Below are positions 11,801 through 22,785 of a DNA stretch of 64,000 bases, piece after piece. The translations under genes and the position numbers were made by a program. Each line of letters opens with the position of its first letter. The stretch's first letter is position 1. The DNA is from Tilletiaria anomala UBC 951 (Eukaryota; Basidiomycota; Exobasidiomycetes; Georgefischeriales; Tilletiariaceae). Under the pieces are notes generated by a model. The model saw only the letters and a program-made list of their open reading frames with translations. It searched no databases and had not been told where the DNA came from. The stretch lies in NCBI RefSeq assembly GCF_000711695.1, contig NW_013547000.1, positions 118,363-182,362 on the forward strand, in the 5' to 3' direction.

Positions 11801-13690
11801 CCTGAGCTGGAGCGCGCGCGCCGCAAAGAGCCGCTGGAGATGGCTTTGGATCTTTGCAGTGGCGCGGAGGGGCTGGACACTGTGCATACATCGTCCCGCG
11901 TCTCGTTACTCGGACCGACGAGGCCATCGGCGTTGGGGTCCCGCTGGCGCACGGAGATGTCGACAAAGTCATCGATGCGGTCAAAGTTCGTGTCGAGGGA
12001 GAAGCCGGCGATCTCCTGCGAGGGGGTGATGATAGTGCTCCCTTTCTGCCCGCCGTCAGATCCTTCCCAAGCGTTCAGGCGCGAGGCGAGCATCATGTTG
12101 GGTGTCAGGGAACCAGGGCTCTCATGAGACTCGCTGCGCTCCTTCTCCTTCTCTGCCGTTCTTGGCCTGCGCAGCTTGACCAACTTCTTTTCCTTTACCG
12201 ACGCAGCAGTCGGCGAAAATCCGAATGCAGGCCCAAGGCCGTGTGCACCGCTCCCGCTCATCCCTGGTGGCCTAAGCACCTCTTCATCCAGCCCGATCGC
12301 CGTGTGGATGCTGTCGAGCTTGCCGCGCAGTTTTCCGCCACCACCACCGCCACCGGTCCCTGTGATGCTTGCTTTAGAGGAGTGCAACGAGTGGTTGGAG
12401 CCCATGTGGTGCAGCGAATGCGAGGTGCCTGGCGTGCCTGGCGACGGCTGTTTGTCCGATGTCGCTCGGATCGAAGCGATCGATGAAGCGCCTCCTTGGC
12501 TCCCTAGAAAGTTGCAGAAAAGGGAAGAGGGGAGTAGAAGCGGGTCAGATCCAGCACAGATCGATGACAGGTAAAAAAGACTGCGCACCATCGTTTCCGG
12601 CATCTTTGATGTCCTTCGTGCTCTTCTTCTTAAAGAAACCAAATCCCATCTTGTGCTTCTTGAGCGACGAGTTGGGGGTCGGCGGCTGGGGAGGCAAGCT
12701 GGCCATCGACGCGTTTGCCCCTGCACTCAAACTAGACAATTGGTGCGAGCCATCTAGTGCAGGAGACGACTGCGGGTTGCACGGTGTGAATGCATACTGG
12801 CTCTGGCTCTGGCTGCCGCTCCGGCTGCGGCTATTCCCTCCATTCGGTGTACCTGGCCCAGCGTGCGCGGCCGCACCGGCCCCTTGGAACTGGGAATGCA
12901 ACGAAGCCGAAGATGGAGGGGTACGAGGTCGCACTTGGACCGAGTAGTCCAAGGAGGGAGAGGTGGTAGACCGGCTGTGCGATGGCGTATCGGCGGCATA
13001 CATCTTTGCGCCGAGTAGATCACCGCTACTGCCGTGCCGCTTTGGATAAGCAGATTTCGGATGACTGTGTGCCGAAGGGGAGTGCATTGACCTGCTGTCG
13101 AAGCCGTGCTGAATCCCAGCGACGGAGGAGGCAGGCAGCGCATCGTCAAACGGTGCTATAATGCTTGCATCACTGCCTCTACTGAGGCTGGCGTCTATGC
13201 CTGGCACTGAACCCGTAGATAGTCCGCCACTTGCGCCGGATGGCGGCCACTGTTGCTGATGCTGATATGGGTGCTGCTGATACTTGGCGGCCCCTCCGAT
13301 GCTATTGATCATCTCGGGGCTTGTCGACGTTTCGACACCCCCGTCAAAAGGGCCATATGCCAATGGTCCGTGCGGGTCTCCCATACCCACTCCGCCCAAA
13401 CCAAGTCCGCTCGCTGCCAGGGGTGCGCCATGTGTGATGTCCGACACATCGATCTGCGATGGTGAGATAAGCGCGGGTAGGAAAGATTCGGGAGAAGTAG
13501 CATCGCCGGGGTAGCTGTTGTGATGCGCACTGGTGCCATTGCCATTCAGCGACAAGGCGGGCAGATGCCGCGCATTTAGTCGCTTTGACGACACGATGGA
13601 GGGCATGGTGGATGAAGTACGACTCTGTGGTTTTGAGCTGGCGGCTGGTTGTGAGGTGGGTGTTGCGTTGGACCTTTCGTCAGCGCTCAT
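5804..13690 (-). CDS. uac1: adenylate cyclase (Uac1/Cyr1 type)
   Basis: It makes cAMP from ATP and sits upstream of protein kinase A in nutrient sensing, dimorphism and mating. I join four exons: 12589-13690, 10300-12503, 10062-10215 and 5804-9990, giving about 2,548 residues. The first 1,100 residues are Ser/Gly/Pro-rich low complexity. The 154-nt third exon and the start of exon 4 encode a Ras-association domain (LRIWRKEGSFVTLSCALVST; then ERPLGPAEKPALIQRRRLEQ). Leucine-rich repeats span about 1,219-1,750. A PP2C-like domain follows at about 1,800-2,100 (ECLLGLFDGRGHD, AEDSIMVMI). The class III cyclase core is at about 2,150-2,290 (ALVFTDIKNSTSLWE, VKTEGDAFMVSF, MDYFGPMVNRASRISG), with the metal Asp residues present. 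A short C-terminal helix may bind Cap/Srv2. The in-frame ATG at 10243 lies in an intron/exon shadow and is not the start. Confidence 0.93.
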
Positions 13691-15220
13691 CTCCTCCGCA
13701 GTAGGTGTCCGCCACCAGGACCTGCTGCCTGCGTTTCAACGTGCACTTTTGGAAGGTACGATGAGCCGAGCGGCCAAAAACAGTGCCCGGCGAGCGACGA
13801 TGAAGCCGCAAGGTGGCCACTTTTGAATGTCGAAGACGCCCTCCTGCGGTACGGCGACCTGAAAGCGCGCCGACATCCAACAACAAGCTGTATTTTCTCA
13901 CTCGACACTCGGTCATGCGGCCACGACCAGGGGTGGCCGAGCTCGATGAGTGCAGCAGCAAAATGCGGGCTGCGCTGCAGGATGATGCCCTTTCAGCAGA
14001 CACATCAGCATCAGCAGCAGCAGCAGCAGCAGCGATCGCAGCTGATCTTTCCATCTACTTGTCATCCACAGCACGGCGTACAGCGTAGACCATCGCCCAA
14101 TTGTATCCATCTACTGGGCGGTTGGGGCTGATTGAGGTGCGCGCTGCGCCTGGGAGTATCCATCCATCGGGGGTTGAACTGCTCTCATGCCCCCTAGCAA
14201 CTTCTCTATCTTGCCGCGCGCACGGCACTTGTCAAGGTGATTGCGGCGTAACGGCCGAGATACAACCCTACACCTTGAACAACTAGTCTTCCAAGTACTT
14301 CGGAGATTGGAGATTGTCAATCCTTCCGTGTCTCCGATGAATTGTCCTCAACGATCACCATTTCTCCGCCAGTCAAAGGAGTAGATACACAATCTCAGAG
14401 GCTGATGCGCTGATGAGTGATGAGATGAAACAGCTTGCGAGCTGCAGTGGCGTGCAGGAGAGTAAAGAAGGAAAGAAGCATCGCTACGTATGTATCCGCC
14501 GTGCGCAAAGAAAACCCTGCTTTCCGACATCAATGCTTTGCCACTCCGCACAGTGGACCGCCGCACCGGGAAGAGCCCCTCTGTAATACCACGAATGACC
14601 GCTCTCGTGTTGTTGTTTTTTAAAGGGTACTGCACTGGATGGCCAAAACCCACTCTCTCGCTCGCCAATGCTCACTGGGTGATCTTTCTCCTCGACCTTC
14701 CTGTATACCCGGAGCTGCCCTTTGCATTTGGCATTGTAGTTTGCCCCTTCCCTGTGCGGTGAGAGTGGCAAAGCACAGTATTGGAAGGCAACAGGGCTGG
14801 CGCACAGGTTGTTACAAAAATGATTAACCGTATGCAACCATCTCCTAGGTTAGGTTCTTGCATAGTCTTCCCAAAACACATTCCTCATCATCCACCCGTC
14901 GTTCTTTCGTACCTTTGCTCGTCTCTGCGTGGTTGCAGGCTCGTCCTAGTTCGGCATGATCAGGTCTGAACAATGCAAGGCAACTCGGCAACAGCGCGCC
15001 TCACGCCATGGATGGCGTGGATGCTTTCCCAGCGAGCTCTTTAGCCTGCCTGGTATACATAGCGCCAGAATTTAAGATGCCTTTCATCGACGACACTGCC
15101 GTCTTCGTTCCTTCTCGTTCGCCATTGGCAAATGTCCGGAAGAATGTTAGAACTCGATGCCTGACTAGTATGAGAAAGTGATACGAGTATGCCATGTGAC
15201 TGGGCGCCTGATAACGGCTG
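13691..15220. other. 1.5-kb intergenic region upstream of adenylate cyclase
   Basis: No convincing gene was seen on either strand between the adenylate cyclase start and the Gid9 stop. It should hold the adenylate cyclase promoter and 5' leader and the Gid9 3' UTR. The only distinct element is a (CAG)7 run at 14012-14032. The short open frames lack homology, codon pattern and splice logic. Confidence 0.5.
14012..14032 (+). repeat. (CAG)7 microsatellite
   Basis: Seven perfect CAG units lie about 320 bp upstream of the adenylate cyclase ATG (CTG on the transcribed strand). It is possibly within the 5' leader or promoter. It is short, and no open frame around it looks real. Confidence 0.85.
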
Positions 15221-17788
15221 TCAAGAAATGTAAAGCTTTCTTGTCGAGCCAAACGGGAACGTTGAGCCCGTAGCAGGGCAAGTGATAGTTTCGTCGCCGC
15301 TCTTGATGGCGAGGTGCGTGAGGGCCTGGAAGTGTACATAGCGTCCGTTCGCGCGTCAGCAATCGTATCTCCCCTTACTGTCGTGTTCGGACCGAGCCCG
15401 CCAGCCGGTTGAACCCACACTAGTAGAATAGACACGCCCGTTCGGCAGGACAAGCGGCGGGTCGTCCTCGTTCATCACCGTGCCCTGTATGCGGCAGATG
15501 AGTGTCGAATTCGCATGGTGGCTCCACGGCACTTCCTTCGCGAGCAGGCCCAGGCCGTTTGTGTCGCACACAGGGCAATTAACGTTTCGCCCGTCGTTGA
15601 GCTGGCTGCTACATGTGTGCATGTGCGCATGCGAGACAGACGCAGTCGCAGTCGAGGCCGCCGCAAGCGGTCGATTACTTGACGCGTTCGTGGCAGCTGT
15701 GACACCCAAAGCGGATACGCCTGAGGTGCCTGGTGGAAAGTGCGCGCTGGCGGTGCCTACATCAGCCTCAGCACCGGTGGCGGCAGCAGAGCGCTGCGAA
15801 TCTTCGACTTCATCGACAATGACGCCAGCCGCTGGTGGGAACGTGGGAACGAACACCTCCGTTTCGCGAGAGACTGATTCGGCCGCTGCGGTACTCCCAT
15901 TGGAGTCGCCCTTTCCCTTGCCACCGTTCTCGGCTGCTTGGGGCTTGGTATGGCTGTAGCAAGCGGGCACCTTGAGGGTACTCAAACCTGCGGACAGCGC
16001 AATGTGGATCGTCGGCATAGGTGGTAGACTGTGGATCTCCAGCGCGCACGCTCGGAAAGTCTCGCGCAGCGTCAGCCATCTCCCTTCGTGGTACAGGTCC
16101 TCATACGTCCATCCACCCGCTCGGCAGGCCAGCAGGCCCATGGCGCGGAAGACAGCAGACTGCAGGCTCAGCGCCAGCTCGTAATCTTCGCGCGCGTCTG
16201 CGATCGCTGCCGCTGTCATGCTTGCATCCGTGCCAGACGTCGGTGACGCAGGAGGAACTGGCTGCACGCAGAATGGAATGAGGTGGCGGCGAGCATAAAG
16301 GATCGCTTCCTGAAGCGACTCGGGGGTGCTGAGCCGAGCGAGCTCGATGAATTCCTGAAGACGAAGCTCAAACTCCAGGGTGGACTGTAAGCCGACCAGC
16401 GCATCGCAAGCAAGGTAGTCAGTGCTCAAATTTCTATCCGGATCTATTTTTGGATCAACGAACCTTGATCTTCTTCAATGCAGCCTTGTTCTCTGCACAC
16501 CAAGCCAGTGCCGCCGCACAGGTCGATTTGTTCACCTCCCCAGGCACGACCGTTTTGGACGGTGACACAAGCGTCCTCTCGATCCGCTCAATCTCTTGAA
16601 AAATGTCGTTGTCGACTAACATGGAGAAATCGACGCCATCATCTATTTTGCTCGTCGAAGAGCGCTTCTGGCTAAGCGCCTTGGATGTCTGCGCATAGCC
16701 TTTGCGGAGCATAAAGTCGGAGAGCACTCTGTCGAGCCTTTTCCGAGCAAAATTTTCGTAGGCGGGTGATGAAGTGGACGGGATAGAATGCAGTGACTGA
16801 AGATGCGTGATTCGCGCCTGGGCTTGCTTTGTGGTGCTGCTCATCTGGGTGGATAGGGGTGAGAGCTGAATGGAGGAGAACAAATCAGCTACGCCGGGGT
16901 AGTCAGGCAAAGAGGCTTTGAGGGCAGTCTCACTTTTCGTTTTAAGCCCCTCAACCGCGTCAACATCGTGTCAATTCCTTGCACAGCGGATTCAGCATCG
17001 GCTTTTACCTGCGCTGGGTCGCTCAGCAGTGCTCTGTGTGCCGCGAGTCCACGATCTTGCGGTCTGAGTTCGCGGTCCCGTTCAGCAGCAGGAGTGCTCC
17101 CACCAAACGAAGACGATGGGCCGCTTGATCCAGCGGCGGATGCTCGTGACAGAGAGGGAGGTGGCTCGAGCATGGAGACGTCTGCTGAAGCAATATAGAC
17201 AGACATGGAGACGTCTTCGTCCATGGACACGTCTGCTGTCACCGCCGCGTTCTCCAGCTTCTCGCTCGCTGCACTGACCACGTCCTTCGCTGCCAAGCTT
17301 GAGGCTGCAATGAGACGCTTGCGTGTCCCGTTGGCGCTGATCGTGACATTTGGGCTGGCAGACCCTCCCTCCTTGACTTTCTTTTTTGGACTCTTAGACG
17401 ACTCAATAGCTTCCATAGATTCACTTTCAGCATGTGCCGCCGCTTCCTTAGCAGTGGAAATGTCCACAAAAAGTCCGTCTGCATCGCCGGTGGAAGCGAC
17501 ACCGCCGGCCGCTCCGTCTCTCTCGTTGGCATTGTCCTTATCATTGGATCGCTTGATGACCGCGGAAGGCTGCGCGCCCGACGCCGAGAGCGTCGAGTGG
17601 CAGAAATGGAACTCGCGCTCAAACAAGCGCTGCTGAGATCTGAGCTGTCGTCGCAGCTCATCGTAGGGGGAACGCGCGAAAGGCTGCTCGAGAAGGAGGA
17701 TGCCGTCGAGCGCCAGGGGTTGGCCGCTGGGCGGCACGGTCGCAGTTGCAGCCGCGATGGAGGAGGTCGGCGCTGTTTCCATGCTCAT
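15221..17788 (-). CDS. GID9: Gid9/Fyv10, GID/CTLH E3 ubiquitin ligase subunit
   Basis: This is the MAEA-type subunit whose RING partners Gid2/RMND5 in the GID/CTLH ligase, which in yeast degrades gluconeogenic enzymes when glucose returns. I join four exons: 16934-17788, 16464-16844, 15419-16384 and 15221-15325, giving 768 residues with all phases closing. The order is a Ser/Ala-rich and acidic N-terminus, a helical start (LRRQLRSQQRLFEREFHF), LisH (RVLSDFMLRKGYAQTSKALS), CTLH (CAENKAALKKIK joined to STLEFELRLQEFIELARL), CRA, and a Gid-type RING (CPVCDTNGLGLLAKEVPWSH, DDPPLVLPNGRVYS; last exon ITCPATGSTFPFGSTRKLYI). The last exon is only 105 nt and restores the family's usual C-terminus. The protein is longer than yeast Gid9 (516) because of low-complexity inserts. 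Confidence 0.9.
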
Positions 17789-19577
17789 TTTGCGTCGCGG
17801 GCAAATCTGTGCGTCAATTGACTTCGAACATAGATCTATGCAGGCTCCTCGATGTGCTCTTCACTTGCAGCCCATGCTCTTCAGTGTTGGCAGCCAGTGC
17901 CAACGTGGAGACAAGTGTACCTGCTCTGCTGTTTATGTGGCGCCAAGCCCTTGCTTTCCATCATTTGAATGATTAAACGAGATAGCTGCATGGGCCGACG
18001 ACGGGTGTCAACGCCGGTTTGAAGTAGGGTTTGCATCGCTCACCTGTGCGGCTAATACGGCAATGGGGTTCCCCAAAAAGTCCCAAGGTTGCGGGTGCTA
18101 CTGCTACCATCTCATGGTTCCTTCAACGCTCCCATTGATACAGGTTCCGAACAAGTGCGTCCGATCATCGTAGCAACGCATGGTCGTTTCTGTTGGAATC
18201 GAACATTCTTTCCGTGATGTTCCAAGTTCACGGCCTGGTCATAGCAGCAGCACTGGCGCTCGTCCGCTTCGACACCAGTGTCAGGGCTCGCCCACAAGCT
18301 GCTCACGACGCCCAAGGAACGCAGTAAGAACTCTACAACCTATGTGCCGAAAAGCTCGAGCTTCCGATCGAGGTGTACACCAATGTGCAATGTCTATGCA
18401 AGTAATTGGATGGACGAACGACTTCCCGGATGGATACGTCCGCTGATGCCCCCTTGGTCGCTGCAACATCTCGCTGTGCGTCACCATGCTGTCCAACTCG
18501 AACAAGGAGTTTATTTTGGGGCACGCAGCTCGACAGCTTTCTCACGTCCTCGGACTTCTACATGCAAACCGGGTTCATGATGATGTCCAAGATGTGTATT
18601 GTACTGTACATTCTCAACGCTCGCCTCCCAGCCACCGACTACCAGGTGCTAGCAGATGTCTACGGCCGAAGAGACACGACGTCGTCCAAGGAGAACGAGA
18701 CGCCCGCAAAGAAGTCATACTAAACTAAATTCGGAACCTGCCTTGATACCTTTGATTGGAAGCTCAAGAAAATGGCAGAGGAGCTGCAGTTGCTAAATTT
18801 CGACTAGCTCACCAAGGGTAAAGTCGGCGCTACATGGTGCACCTTGGACATTTCTCGCTTCCTCGTGACCTTCATCTTTAATCTGATCCTTGCACTGCTT
18901 GCATCACAGGAACTGCCACTGTTTAGTCTCATATGCCGAGACTAAGGACACATGCACTCCGTCTGCAGGAAAGGGTTACAGGCCAACGTTGCAGTCCTAG
19001 CTGATCCACCCATTCCACATCGATTTCCACGCGAATAGGCAGCACCTCGCTTCGTGGACGTACCTGGCGCGTGTAGCCACGCCATTCGGTCTCTTCGGCT
19101 CGGAAAACGAGGCGACTGGATGGCTTGAAGCGACGAGCAGGTATGCAAGCTCAACTCGAAATGGCAAATCGAAAACATCAATAGCGTACAGAGCATGCCT
19201 TTCATCCTCCTCCCGGCACGTTCTTTACAGGTTTCATGCCTCAGTCAAGCCATTTTTCTCTACGTAATTGGTGCAGCAATACACACATTTGCATCGTAAG
19301 TTCAGGACGGAGCGGATCAGATGAGCCAAGTCGGTGACCCTACATGAAAATCTTCCAAATGGTAGCACTGCCTTATCTCTGAGCGCAATAGTTCTTGACA
19401 TTGCTACAATCGGATTTGCACCCTTGCGCTGTTCTATAGCCTGACCTGATACTACCAAGAAAAAATTGTTTTTAATTATCGACGATATGAAAAGTATGTG
19501 GTGATGGGCAGCATCCATATCGCCCAGCTCTGGCAGTTATTGCTCTCGTCAATCGGTGCACTACCCTGGGTAGCCCA
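17789..19577. other. gene-poor 1.8-kb region with coding-like fragments
   Basis: There is no intact gene. On the plus strand, fragments between about 18190 and 18900 read like protein in changing frames: SVMFQVHGLVIAAALALV; FLTSSDFYMQTGFMMMSKMC followed by LNARLPATDYQVLADVYGR up to a TAA at 18721-18723; and WKLKKMAEELQLLNF followed by a stop. They do not join by clear introns, and I do not recognise the family. The hydrophobic runs suggest a membrane protein. The rest shows nothing. Confidence 0.3.
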
Positions 19578-21398
19578 TTACTTTCCGCGCACCGCCAAGG
19601 CCTGCTTGACACGTTCGCACAGTTCTGCAAAGGTAGTTTCCTCTGTGATTGACTTCTCACAGACATCTTGAGTCGCAAGGCAGAGCAGGGCAGCGGAGAG
19701 CGCTGCAGAGAAAAGGTGACTCTCGGCTCCCGTCACCGCTCCATCCCGCCATGAGACAGTGAGGCCGATCTTCGTTGTGGTGTGTCCTGTCGCCTTCGCC
19801 GTCACATGCGTCATTTCGCCCGTCTTAGTCATGACAGAGTCCTCATCCGCTGCGCAAGAGCCTCTTACGGCAGTGCTTTTCGTCCCTGCCAGCGCTGGGT
19901 CTTCGTGCGTCACTTTGAGCCCGACGACGCTGACCATCATACCGGCGCTCCAGCCTGCTGCAACAGCCGACTGCGCGAACCAGACCTGCCGCAGGACGTC
20001 TGTCTGCGCGGGCAGCAGGCCGAGATTGCTGAGACATAGGCTATCGAGGTAAGGACTGTTCGAGCGTGCCTTGTCGCGCACAAAGTCCTCCCACCCCGTC
20101 GGACTAGGTTTGACCAGTCCATTTGCTGCATTGCGTGTGAAGATGCGGTCATGGAACCTGCGCTTCTTGATGTTCCTCTTCGAATCGGGGATGAACGCAA
20201 GCAAACCCATGTAACCTGCTGCACCGCGCCGATCCGCGGGATTCACCAGGTGGTGGTACTTGCGAGTCAGGTAGTACACCTTTGTCGAGCAGATCGAGCG
20301 ACTGGACTTGTGCCAATTGGCGCTGGCGACGTAGTTGCCTGTCATGATTGGATGTCCAAGTGCAGGGTCGCGAAGAGACATGGGCGTCCCTGTCAGGATC
20401 TCTGGTCCCCTGTCGTTCTGCTTTCCATTCGCACTCCCATCTTCGTCGGCCTCGATGACGATCAGAAGCGCCGCAACACAGGCAGTATGCAGCGGGGCAT
20501 GGATGGTTCGGGTGCCGACCTTCGCTGCGAGCGCTTTCAAACCGTCGACAGTACCTTCGTCGCATTCGATGACGATGACGTCTTCAGGGCAGTCGATTGG
20601 CTGCTTTGCGAGGGGCCTGTGGGCAGGCCAGGCTGGCCGTTTGGTGAGGATGCGACCCAGAGCGCGCGGCAGCTTTGGAATCAACAACTCATCGATTAGG
20701 GTGCGCATCAGAAGCGGCAGGCGGGGCCTGTGAGAGATTGTGTCCTCGCAACGCGGAGGGAGCCGATCGCTGTTGTCCACGCTCATCTTTCCGGGAAGAT
20801 CTGTGAAGAGGGAAGCAAAGAGCTGTAGGGTGCTACGGCCATCGCTGATGATGTGATTGATTGCTAAAGCGACGAAACAGTCATCCTTCGATGTGGAAGA
20901 AGGTAGAATTCCGACGCTCCAGAGTGGAGCAACGGTGACATTGAACGTCTTGCCCATCGCAAGTGCCCATTTCGTAGCGTCCGTGGCATTATGAGCTGGC
21001 TCGCTGATGATTTTGAAAATGTCGATGGGTGATATGACCTGCGCACTTTTCTTGAACTCAGGTTTCCGTGTCAGAATCGCATTGGCCGCACAGCTGAGGA
21101 GGGGAAATCGCTGCAACATGTCTCCCACTCGCGGCTGAATGAATGCAAGCGCTGCTGAGGGCGAGCAGGAAAGATAACCCGTCATGACCACGGTGGACGG
21201 CTCGCCGCTTTGCGCGATAGAGAGGCCGAGGCGCTCGTGCAAGCCTGCAAGTCAAGACAAAGATGGAATTGGGTAAGTTGTTCAGAACAATTTACGGGCG
21301 ATCAGCCAGGTGAGCAAGCGAAACCCCACTGAGAGACCTTTGTGTCATATTGCGTCGCTCCTGTTTGAGTTTCTTCGCTGATAATTACCGCTGTCCAT
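19578..21398 (-). CDS. HxxxD-type acyltransferase (alcohol acetyltransferase-like)
   Basis: The product is a predicted CoA-dependent O-acyltransferase of the condensation/AATase-like fold; the substrate is unknown. The main exon is 19578-21244. I propose a 10-nt first exon at 21389-21398 (ATGGACAGCG, donor GTAATT), joined so that the protein begins MDSGLHERLG, because a TATA box lies about 60 bp upstream; otherwise translation would begin within the main exon. The protein has about 558 residues. The catalytic motif is AINHIISDGRSTLQLF at about residues 130-145 (His and Asp present), and the C-terminal half has the usual LSNLGLLP and KIGLTVSWRDG segments. A decayed relative lies about 1.4 kb upstream on the same strand. 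A role in secondary or glycolipid acylation is possible but not shown. Confidence 0.75.
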
Positions 21399-21457
21399 CT
21401 ATGCTGACCACAGAGAGACTGAAGCAAGTGAGTAACGGAAAGCGCTCATGGCGTCTC

Positions 21458-21465
21458 TATTTATA
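21458..21465 (-). promoter_or_regulatory. TATA box of the acyltransferase
   Basis: On the minus strand this reads TATAAATA, about 60 bp upstream of the proposed first ATG at 21398. That spacing is normal for a TATA box plus a short leader. It supports a first exon upstream of 21244. Confidence 0.55.
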
Positions 21466-22785
21466 ACCCATCGGCAAGACGTTCATTAGTCACCCGGCCC
21501 AAATGAGGAGTTGCATTTACTAGCGACACTAATGCGCGTCAGGTGTCCACACCAAGACAGTGATGCCCTGAGCTATGCTGGATGTCGACTTTGAGTGGAT
21601 GGAGAATCACAAGATGACAGCCATGAAAGATCAGGCAGGTGCGCACCTCGGTCGCTGCGACTGTGAACAATTTGCCGAAGCCCGAGGCTGCAAAGATAGA
21701 TTGATTCGTGGCTCTGACAGTTCACAGGGGTCCACGTCCGCCGGCACGCCAGTGTTAGATCTATATATGCGCAATGTGGCGCAGCTCGGCGTTCGGTGAT
21801 CGGCTCCAACAAAGTCTGGGGTAAAGCAACAAGAGGTCCATGTACGTGGATTTACTCCATGGTGAAAGGAGTTGATCGATTGTCGACAACAGCCAAGAAA
21901 ATGTGCAGCTTTCGGGCGACCAAATGCAACGAGCCACTTCTGCTCGGACCGCTGGATGGAGTGAGCCTTCCGACCAATATTCAAGCATTACCTGGAAAGA
22001 CGGGCATCTGCTCTTTGAACGTAGCGACGCTATCTGCCACCCGTATCAAATGGCCTACGGCAATTAGATGGAGCCTGGAAGGAGCCTCTAAACTCCAAAA
22101 GAATGAGCGAATAGTGATCTATGTGTGGCACTATAGGAACGAGACACAGAGATCGGGTTTTACAATTATGGTGGCAGGTCATGGTCTGGTAGATTGGAGA
22201 TCGACATCGAAGCCCAAGTCCTACATCATTCTTCACCCCCCCCCCCTTTCCAACTCCCGCACGGCAAGCCTGATCACCGTCTCTCGCGCTCGGCCTGCCT
22301 GCAGTTCCCATTCTGTACAGTCACGGACTTAATTCCATTCCAGCGGTGGGGTGTCTTCACAAAATCGCGTATACCCATTTTTCTTCGGTGGCTTCCAAGT
22401 AGCTGATACCTGCACATTTGAAACATTGCGGATCTGCGAATCACAATGGATGTAAGCCCTTTGAAGTAGCCCAGCCGCGCGAAGTTCGACTTTGGTCGCT
22501 GCACTTTGACGAAACTTATGCGAATGCACAAAAATATACAAGCTGGCTGCGCATTTCCCTCATTTGGGTCTGCCTTTCGTGCGTTGAACGTGCAGGTCAC
22601 GGGCTCACAAAGGCAGAACGAGAATTTTGAGGGTATCGCACCTGTCGTGATCGCCCTGCCCAACTTAAGCCCGACAAAAAGCTCGCACTCACAATGGGGA
22701 GACTTATTTCTCTCCAGCGTAAAAAGAATGGACGTACAGCATGTAATTGCAAAGCAGGTAGTTAATTACTCAAGGAGACATCTCA
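21466..22785. other. 1.3-kb intergenic region, no gene seen
   Basis: No open frame here has recognisable protein features. A run of 11 C residues lies at 22236-22246. It separates the intact acyltransferase from its decayed relative, presumably holding the promoter of the former. Confidence 0.4.

Noticed and set aside
11399-12127. 242-codon plus-strand open frame over adenylate cyclase exon 2
   Set aside because: It is a shadow of a GC-rich, Ser/Gly-rich exon on the opposite strand. It has no domain, no splice partners and no promoter signs.
22236-22246. Run of 11 C as a functional element
   Set aside because: Homopolymer runs of this size occur by chance or as sequencing-prone sites, and nothing nearby gives it a role.
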